In this document: positions 56,651 to 64,000 of the stretch, piece by piece
How the letters are laid out: every line of letters begins with the position of its first letter
Position numbering within the stretch: the stretch's first letter is position 1
NCBI RefSeq assembly: GCF_022458985.1
Contig: NC_061787.1
Coordinates: forward strand, 22,763,629-22,827,628
DNA from: Mugil cephalus
Taxonomy: Eukaryota; Chordata; Actinopteri; Mugiliformes; Mugilidae
Reading direction: 5' to 3'
DNA length: 64,000 nt
Position numbers and translations under genes: made by a program
The notes under the pieces: model-generated
The model's database searches: none
What the model was told of the DNA's origin: nothing
The model's input: the letters and a program-made list of their open reading frames with translations, nothing else

Positions 56651-58960
56651 GAACTTAGGATCTATGATAACACAAGCTATTGATGCAAAGGATTGGCAGG
56701 CAGTGACAGGGACCACGCTAATGGAATACAGTCCCTCTTGTAAATGCTACAAGCTAAAGCATAATGGAACATTTCATTGTGAGTTGGAAAAAGTTGAAAA
56801 AAGCAGAACACATGTCAGAGAAAACACTGACTCTGAATTGGCTATGCAACTCTTGAAACAAATACAAGAAGAAGTGTGGGCAACTGGACCTTTTGATGTA
56901 GGACATTGCAGAAAAATACCTCCTATCATACTACAGATGAAAACACCAGAGATCATAAACCAACCTCAATATCCCCTATTGAGTGAGAAGGCAAATGGAA
57001 TCAGGGGAACGATTGAAGGCCTGCCTAAAGCTGGAGTATTGATACCATGTAAGTCCGATTACAACACACCTATCACTCCCGTGGCTAAACCAGGGAGGGC
57101 AGATCATAGGTTGGTGCACGATCTCAGAAAAATAAATGCAGGATCAAAAATTTAAATGGTTTACGGTGATGGATCTATCAAATGCATTCTTCTGCATCCC
57201 TATAGCGCCAGAGTGTAGACACCTGTTTGCGTTCACTTTTGAAGGGAAGCAATATACTTATACTAGATTACCGCAAGGCCTCACGGATAGTCCTTCCCTG
57301 TTTAACCACTCACTATGGGTTCTAATGTCCAAATTCCAAATTCCAAAATCTGCTGTATATTGCAATATGTTGATGATATTCTGATCACAGGCGAGACTGA
57401 GCAAAACGTAGCACAACTGACAGCTGCTTTGCTCACATGGTTAGGGGAGAAAGGGTTTAAAGTATCCAAATCTAAATTATAGAACTGCAGAGCTCGAGTG
57501 GCATTCCTCGGGAGAATAATTTCAGGACAGGGGGTAGGTATGACAGCGAACCACAAAAACAACATACTTTCATATGCAAAACCTACTACTGTACAACAAA
57601 TGATGGCCTTTTTGGGGATGGCAAATTACAGTAAGAATTACATATCAGAGTACGCTGAAACTGTGTACCTTTTAAAGAAACTTATTACAGATACAGGACA
57701 CAGCCAGCTAAAAGCTAACCTTACCTGGACTAAGGAAGCAGAAGAGGCCTTCATCACCTTAAAACAACAGCTAGCGCAGGCTAGCGAGCTCGCCGCTCCT
57801 GATTTGGGGAAAATGTTTGAACTTGATGTGAAAGAAAAAGAGCTCCGTACTGTGGCAGCCCGGAGCTCAAGGGAGGACAGTGTTATGCTATTATAGCACT
57901 AAATTAGAACCAGTGAAAAAAAGGCCATGTGCTATAGCTAAAACACCAAAAGGGACAGCTCACATCACACGAGGACAGGACATCACAGTACACATAAACC
58001 ATGCGGTAACAAGCTACATTTAAAGCCAAAAGGTTCACCTTAAGCCAACAAAGGACCAGTAGAATGCATTATGTCAGTTCATGAAGGAAGAAATGAATGA
58101 GACTATGAAACAGAAAGTCATTAGTGAAGTAAGAGTATGTAAGAGTATGTAAGAGAATGAGTACGTTGAGTATGCAAGCTAAAGCAGCCCCTCATGAAAA
58201 ACAGGCGTGGGTTGACAAAAGAAAAAAAATGTGAAATAACAGGCATATAGAGGTCACATGATGGGAGAATTGTCACCTCCTCTACCTTACTGGTGATGTT
58301 ATGTGAAGAGGGACATAAAAGGGAACATCAATCAGGAAGAAGGCTTACTGAAATGATAGGGGCAAAAATGGTGGCATCCCTATCTATCAGAAGTGTGTAA
58401 ATATTTTGTAGATACATGTTCCAGTTGTTCCAAGTTTAACCCACGAGCAACTCTTAAGATGGGGATGGGAGTCTTTCCCGTCCCAAACAGACCATGGCAA
58501 GAAGTGGTGATTGACTTCACAGACATTGGAATTAATCAGAGAGTAAAAGGCTGTAGATATTTGCTTGTTTGTGTTGATACTTTTATTAGATGAGTGGAAG
58601 CTAAACCCACCAGAACTGAGACAGCTCAAGAGGCCATAAATTGGTTGATATATGACTTAATACCTTGCTACGGGGTCCTAGAAAGTATCTGTTCGGATAA
58701 TGGGAGTCCTTAAAGTTGGCCAGAGGCTAAACCTCTGGCCCTATTCCCATTGAGATCCAGCCCAAGTGACACAACAGGACTCTCGCCTCACGAGCTGAAG
58801 AAAAATGCCCTGTCCATTCACAAATAACCTGCATAGTGGTGAAGCTCCTGACCTGGCCAGTCAGGAGAAAGAGATGCAGGAAGCGGTTTAGTTTTTGTCT
58901 CCCTGGATACAGAAAATCCTAAAAACAGGAGCCCACTGGAGCTCCACCGGAGGAGATAAA
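56650..58960 (+). pseudogene. Endogenous retrovirus pol remnant
   Basis: The reverse-transcriptase fingers are at 56920-57155 (GLPKAGVLIPC, RLVHDLRKINA). A deletion follows, then WFTVMDLSNAFFCIP and YTRLPQGLTDSPSLFNH at 57150-57310. A frameshift comes just before YVDD at 57366. An in-frame TAG at 57480 precedes the thumb/connection (VAFLGRIISGQG, MMAFLGMANYSKNYI; 57498-57896). The RNase H is largely lost. Integrase remains at 58390-58705 (first D in VVIDFTDIG, second in ICSDNG), with a stop at 58591. A deletion removes the catalytic Glu before LSPHEL near 58785. The motif style is gamma/epsilon-retroviral. Confidence 0.82.
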
Positions 58961-59223
58961 AGAATGTGGAATGTGAGAAGATGGATTTACAGAAGAGTGT
59001 TCCACAGGACGTGGGAGGAGCCAAGGTGGATCGGCCCGTTCAAGGTAGTATCATCAACTACATATGGTGTGAGAGTCTGGCTGAATGAATAGCAGACTAA
59101 GCTAAGTAAATATTGGCGCAAAATACACTGTAGAAAAGGACAGCCGTCCCCAGAGAGAAAGAAACCTTAGAGAAATCAGAAAGCACCTAAGGGACATAGC
59201 CAAAGAGACAGAGGGAGAATAAG

Positions 59224-60067
59224 ATGATGACCTACAGGTCATGGCTTACACTGGCCTGTTTGGCAGTGGTAAGTCTGATAGCGGCCGTGCTGTTAGTATG
59301 GCTGAATGTAGAGGAGAGATCACAGATTAAGGAAAAGGATACTCCTAAAATTCGAACACGACGAGAAACTCACCAAGATCAATATATACAGAGGTACGAG
59401 TGCTTGAACTTTATTATGAACGGGGTATCAGATAAGTATAAATTAGTTGATCAAATCGCAGCTGGGTGGGGATCCATATTCCTCTGGATCACCACTAACA
59501 AAAATGTGGAGGGAATAAATTATTTACATTACAATATCTAGAGATTGGCAAACTATACAAGAGATGGGTCTCTTACTGCACACCAGAATAGACTTGCTCT
59601 GATCCTGACTGAAAAGGGAGGTGTCTGCAGCATGTTTGGAGAAGTGTGCTGTGAATTCATCCCCTATAATACTGCCCCTGACGGATCCCTGACCAAAACC
59701 TTGAGAGGCCTTAGAGCCCTCTCGAATGAATTAGAAGAACATTCTGGGGTCACAGACCCCTTATCTGGCCCGTTTGACAAAATCTTTGGTAAATTGGAAA
59801 AAATTAGTGGTTAGCGTAGCTACCTCACTGGCTATTGCATTTGTGGTGGTTGCTCTGTGTGGTTGTTGTTGTATCCCATGTACTAGGGCTCTCATCGTGC
59901 GGTGTATCGACAAGGCGCTGGGGAATATGGAGTCCAAGGGAGCGCATGAGATGAACCCCACAGAGGGCGTGCCTCTGCTCGATCCAAGTGCCGGGATACA
60001 GGAGAGGCCATTCCAATATTCAGATGGGGACTCTGACAACGAGCCTGACCCAGATGATTTAGTATGA
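59224..60067 (+). pseudogene. Endogenous retrovirus env remnant
   Basis: ATG 59224 begins with a hydrophobic leader (residues 8-28), then an RTRR furin-like site (about 43-46). Most of the surface subunit is absent. A transmembrane-subunit ectodomain follows, with a glycine-rich CX6CC motif near 59626-59655. An in-frame TAG is at 59539 and another stop at 59812. The membrane anchor and Cys-rich tail continue in a different frame (59774-60067; hydrophobic span, then CGCCCIPC). The CX6CC pattern marks a gamma-type envelope. Two breaks and the missing surface domain make it non-functional as it stands. Confidence 0.8.
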
Positions 60068-60392
60068 GCTCAAGGTCTACAATAACTGATATTACTATGT
60101 TAGAATAGCTTTTTGCTTTGTGGCTTGCTTCTAGGCTTTGGCTTTTGATATATACATATATATGCATTTTATACACATATAGTGAATGTTAGTTAATTTT
60201 CCAAAGATGTTGCACACACAACCTGAGCCTACTGGAGAGATGGCAACGTGTTTGGGGGAGCACGTTCATGTGACCGCTGGAAGGACACCCAGGTGACAAA
60301 TATAGTTTAGATTGCATCCATACACCCATTTCATACAGGGTTTTTACATTACATGATAATTCAGGGGTGGCGTACCCTTAAGGCACGCCAAC

Positions 60393-60486
60393 AGGGGGAT
60401 TTGTTGGGGTTAAAGGGGTTAATAAGGCCTTCAGCCTGTCTATCAACTTGGGAAGAATCAAGTAGAATGTTACTTACGCTATCTCA
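60393..60486 (+). mobile_element. Polypurine tract and truncated 3' LTR
   Basis: AGGGGGA precedes TGTTGGGG at 60402. Only the first 85 bp of the LTR remain, to 60486. A GT-rich run then starts without LTR match, so the right end and its target duplication are lost. Confidence 0.85.
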
Positions 60487-61689
60487 ATGTGTGTGTGTGT
60501 GCGGCGGTGGGGGATGGGGGATTGGAATCACTCCCTCGGAAACTTCTCCGCTTCCTCCTCACGGTGAAGGGGGATGTGCTCATCTAACTTCTGTTTCTCC
60601 AGGCTAATGGCTAATGCTGAGCCAATCTACACGAAAAGAAATGCACACACGCATTCCCTATTATTTTAAGAGACTTATGAACACTAAAGTAATGAGTGGA
60701 GGAGACAGAAGGGCGAGCGACGTGCAAGGGGTGGGGGTATCGAGAAAAAATTAAAATAATATTAATAATATTGATTGAATATGACAGATACATCTAGCAT
60801 GTTTTTATATTCTTTAAGCTATTTATTTTCTTTTTTTTATTGCATATTTAAGTCTATTTAGTTGACGTTGCCTACATATATTTTTAATGTAGGCTGCATA
60901 ACTCTTAGTTTATTTTTTCACTTTTGATGTATGTTTTTGCAATGAACTAAATGAGGCCTATTTTTAGTTTTGATTGCATTTAAGTTGATATTTAATTCAT
61001 ATATTAAAATGTAGAATTTACGCTAGTGTTGTTTTCCACTTTAATAATTTCTTGATTTTATTTCAGTGCAATAAAACATAGTCAACAACCAGACAGTCAC
61101 ATAGGCTGCGACTTATGTAATGGGAACACACATTGTTTAACGTTTATAATTTGCATCGCCTGAGTTTTTTTTTATTATTATTATTAAACACACACACACA
61201 TTTTATCTTTAACAGTACACCCCACATATGATGCAAATTGTAATGTTAACGTCCTCAAAGATAAGGGTACTGACTCGGTGAACGAATCAATTGAATGAAT
61301 CATTTTAATGAACTGATTCGAGTGGTACAGTCAATAGAACTGTGGTTCCCATCACTACGTCCCAGCCATAAAATCTATCACCAGCCCAGGTGTCAGTGGC
61401 CACTATTATTGGTGCTTGCGCCCCCTAGTGGTATGGAGCTGTATAGCTACGGAAGCACACAAGTCTCCATGCGCATCTGCAAATCGCTAGAGGCCAGAAA
61501 AATCATAAATCAATGTACGTGTGCACAATGACGTCAATGCGTACCGTCTATGGCAGGTAATTGGCAAATGACAATTTAACACAATTCATAAACTCACAAA
61601 TAGTCTTTTTCTTTGAGCTTCATGATACCCCCTGATATAAGTAGAGGTATTTTGTGGGAATCTTTAAAAGCTTATATATGAGGACAAAT
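60487..61689. other. Unassigned region
   Basis: A GT run lies at 60487-60502 and AT-rich sequence after 60750. No gene or named repeat is supported. Confidence 0.45.
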
Positions 61690-63425
61690 TTCATACAATG
61701 CTGGTGAAAGGAAACGAATGACGAATAAAGCGTTGGGCCTTGATCGGTTCACAAGTGAGTTTTATAAAACATTTGCTCCTAAACTGATACCCCTCCTCTG
61801 TAGTGTATATACTGTAAAGAGGTCCTTGATTAATAAATCGATCAAACAATGTCACAGGATATGATTTCTGTACTCAAGAAAAATGTGAATCATACCATCC
61901 AGTGAGTTTACTTGATTATAAAATATAAGCCAAAGTACTGGCAGCTTTCATTGAACCTGTTATAATAGTGTGATCCTTAGATCCTTAGATGTCCACAAAA
62001 CCTTTCATAGGATAGAGTATTTCTGTTCACAGCCCTTTCAAGATTTGACCCTAAATTCCATTCGTGGATTGAGATAATTTATACAAACCCCCAGACTATG
62101 GTAATGACAAACAATATAATTTCTGAACCTTTTCCTCTGTTTCAGGGAACAAGGTAGGGATGCCCCTTGCCACCCCTGCTTTTTGATGTGGCAACTAAAC
62201 CTCTGGCAATAATGCTGAGGAGTGCTGCTGGACTCGGGGATATGGATAGGGGGACACAAAATCATAAGCTTTCTCTATACTCTGATGACCTCCTCCTTTT
62301 CCTGTCAAATCCTGTCATGAGCATCCCGGTGACTCTTGGTATTGTTGAAGATTTTGGGGGGTTATAAAATTAACCTGGATAAAAGTGTTCTTTTCCTAAT
62401 TAATGAGGCAGGGAGACTATCATTCCAGGCCTATCTTTTCACAACACATAACGCTAAATTCACCTATTTAGGTGTAATAACTTTGTGACGCTATCAAAAT
62501 CTGGGTCCAATTCGGAACACATTTTAATAATAGAGACGGCATCCTATCTGCTTCTGTCTATGGCAATCACTTGTTCTCCCCAGCCCTTGGGGGAACAGCA
62601 TTTATGGAATGGTGTAGAGCTGGGGTGGAATGTGTCTGCTGCTCAGTTGGAGGAGTACAGAATCTCCTCAAAGACTAAGTATTTCAGATGCTTTCAGGTT
62701 CGAACTTTTGTGAAAAGCCATTCTCCTCATCCATTGAGATAAAACAAAGTGGTTGGATAGGTGGACTACTGGCCATGTATCTGACTCTTAAAAGGGATGG
62801 TTCCCATGCAATATGTGAGCATTCAGAAGGTGGCTTCCCCATCCCTTGACAACATAAAATGGCAATGGAAGTAAGAGTTTGAGTTGGACATACTGGATGT
62901 TGACTGGAGATGGGCAGTGTAACCAATACACTCTTCTTCTGTATGTGTTAAACATGGATACAGTTTAAGGTGCTACATAGATTTAATTTTTCATAGGACA
63001 AATTGGCAAGAATGCATCAGGGGACTGATCCCACTTCCCCTAGATGTAAACAGGTACCAGTCAACATATATCATATGTTCTGGTCTTGTCCTAAACTGAA
63101 AGACTTCTGGGCCATTTTTTTTCCTTTCTCATCCATGTATACTAAAGATATAGAGCCCACATTTTGTGACAGCCACACTGTGTGTGGGAACAGGTGATTC
63201 AACTGACAATTACTCAAAGTAAAGCAATAGCATTTTCTTCATTGTTGGCCAGGAAACTAATCTTATTTAACTAGATAAAAAAAGGGCAACACTTCCATCT
63301 CATAAACGATGGAGAGAAGAGCTGATGGCCCAACTTAAATTAGAGTGTGCTAGATTTGTTTTGCAGGGCAACACTAAGAGATACTCTGAGATCTGGCAGC
63401 CCTTTATTTCTTACTATTGGTGCTT
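61690..63425 (+). pseudogene. L1-like LINE ORF2 remnant
   Basis: Reverse-transcriptase pieces in changing frames: LGLDRFTSEFYKTFAPKL (61717-61790), FRGTRQGCPL-type residues then LLFDVATKPLAI (about 62150-62215), and LYSDDLLLFL (62276-62305, the YADD box with Ser). A Cys-rich C-terminal piece (CKQVPVNIYHMFWSCPKL, 63041-63100) and a late block near 63310-63420 (EIWQPFISYYW) follow. Order and spacing fit an L1-clade ORF2 3' half. Frameshifts and stops are many. Confidence 0.8.
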
Positions 63426-63549
63426 CTGCAGCTTCTGCTATCAATAGTATGTTTTTTTTCTTCTTGTCAGTGTTTGGACCACATAGGTGGTGGGCAAGAT
63501 GTCTTGTGTCTGGTACTTGTCTGTAGTTTACAGTTTGTATTTATGATGT

Positions 63550-63650
63550 TCAGGGTTGCGGGGGTTGCTGGAGCCTATCTCAGCTGTCATCGGCCGAGAG
63601 GCAGGGTACACCCTGGACAGGTCTCCAGTCTATCGCAGGGCGCACAGTTA
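63550..63650 (-). repeat. LINE 3'-end fragment, inverted
   Basis: GGTTGCTGGAGCCTATCTCA to CACCCTGGACAGGTCTCCAG is the complement of the tail seen at 40800-40880. Confidence 0.7.
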
Positions 63651-63652
63651 AC

Positions 63653-63799
63653 AAGCATTTGCGCTTAAAGCTCGACAAAGGAAAAACTCAACAGCAAGCT
63701 ATTGAGCGTTTGTTACAGGCTACATTCAGTACACGGCAAGTTAAAGTGGGTCAACGACATTACCTTACTGTACAAGCAATGCGTATTTATCGGTAACAA
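63653..63799 (+). other. Unidentified open stretch at the window edge
   Basis: An open frame of about 48 codons (ending TAA near 63797) reads KHLRLKLDKGKTQQQ and ends YLTVQAMRIYR. It has no ATG of its own, and no family was recognised. It directly follows a LINE tail, so it may be another repeat or an exon fragment. The rest to 64000 shows nothing else. Confidence 0.25.
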
Positions 63800-64000
63800 A
63801 CTTAAGCCCTATTTGCTGAAATTTCTATACATTTGATTTGTTTGATTGAAAAAACTGAACAAACATCTCTGCCCTTCAGAGATCATTCTTTATGGGAGTA
63901 GACCAAAACTTGTTTTTGAGCTGAAGCTTCTACGATGATGCAGTCTGCCAGGCCGTCGAGTGACAAAATCATGAGCGAAAAACCGGGGTCGACGCAGCAT

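Noticed and set aside
61529-61536. Second TGACGTCA palindrome
   Set aside because: No gene or start site is nearby, so it is taken as chance.

Overview
This is nuclear DNA from a ray-finned fish, most likely a percomorph or related acanthomorph. Split genes with GT-AG introns, abundant CA/TA/ATT microsatellites, Tc1, hAT, LINE, SINE and Gmr1-like elements and one endogenous retrovirus all point that way. No operons, CRISPR arrays, rRNA or tRNA genes were seen. No database search was possible; family names come from motif recognition.

The left half holds three host genes that also sit together in tetrapods (human 3q26.2). lrrc31 (+, nine coding exons, 3921-8951, 554 aa) converges on lrrc34 (-, ten exons, 17102-9691, 429 aa). 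mynn (-, seven coding exons, 30528-20143, 728 aa) follows. All exon phases were followed by hand and each joined reading frame stays open to its stop. LRRIQ4, which lies between LRRC34 and LRRC31 in human, was not found. Regulatory motifs include an RFX-type X-box 25 bp before the lrrc34 start, a TCTCGCGAGA element and E-box at the mynn promoter, and a cAMP-response element upstream of lrrc31. Introns carry many transposon remnants plus one structurally complete Tc1 element with an open 334-codon transposase in a mynn intron.

The right half (about 32-64 kb) is repeat-dominated. It holds Tc1-derived non-autonomous elements, the 3' part of a Gmr1-like Ty3/gypsy element with its LTR, and an array of about 235-bp units in both orientations (43.5-46.2 kb). 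A second Gmr1-like element (46.2-49.5 kb) interrupts that array. Decayed exons of a fish-expanded gene family resembling G2/M-phase E3 ligase-like proteins follow. A broken gamma/epsilon-type endogenous retrovirus (53.2-60.5 kb) comes next, then a decayed L1-like LINE (61.7-63.4 kb).

The most unusual signals are: seven ~110-bp repeats in the retroviral leader, each keeping a small hairpin whose stem changes in a compensatory way; the two-way 235-bp array; a Gmr1-like gag split by an inverted ~108-bp piece of reverse transcriptase between 11-bp direct repeats; and the retrovirus lying 15 bp from a splice acceptor of a decayed host gene.
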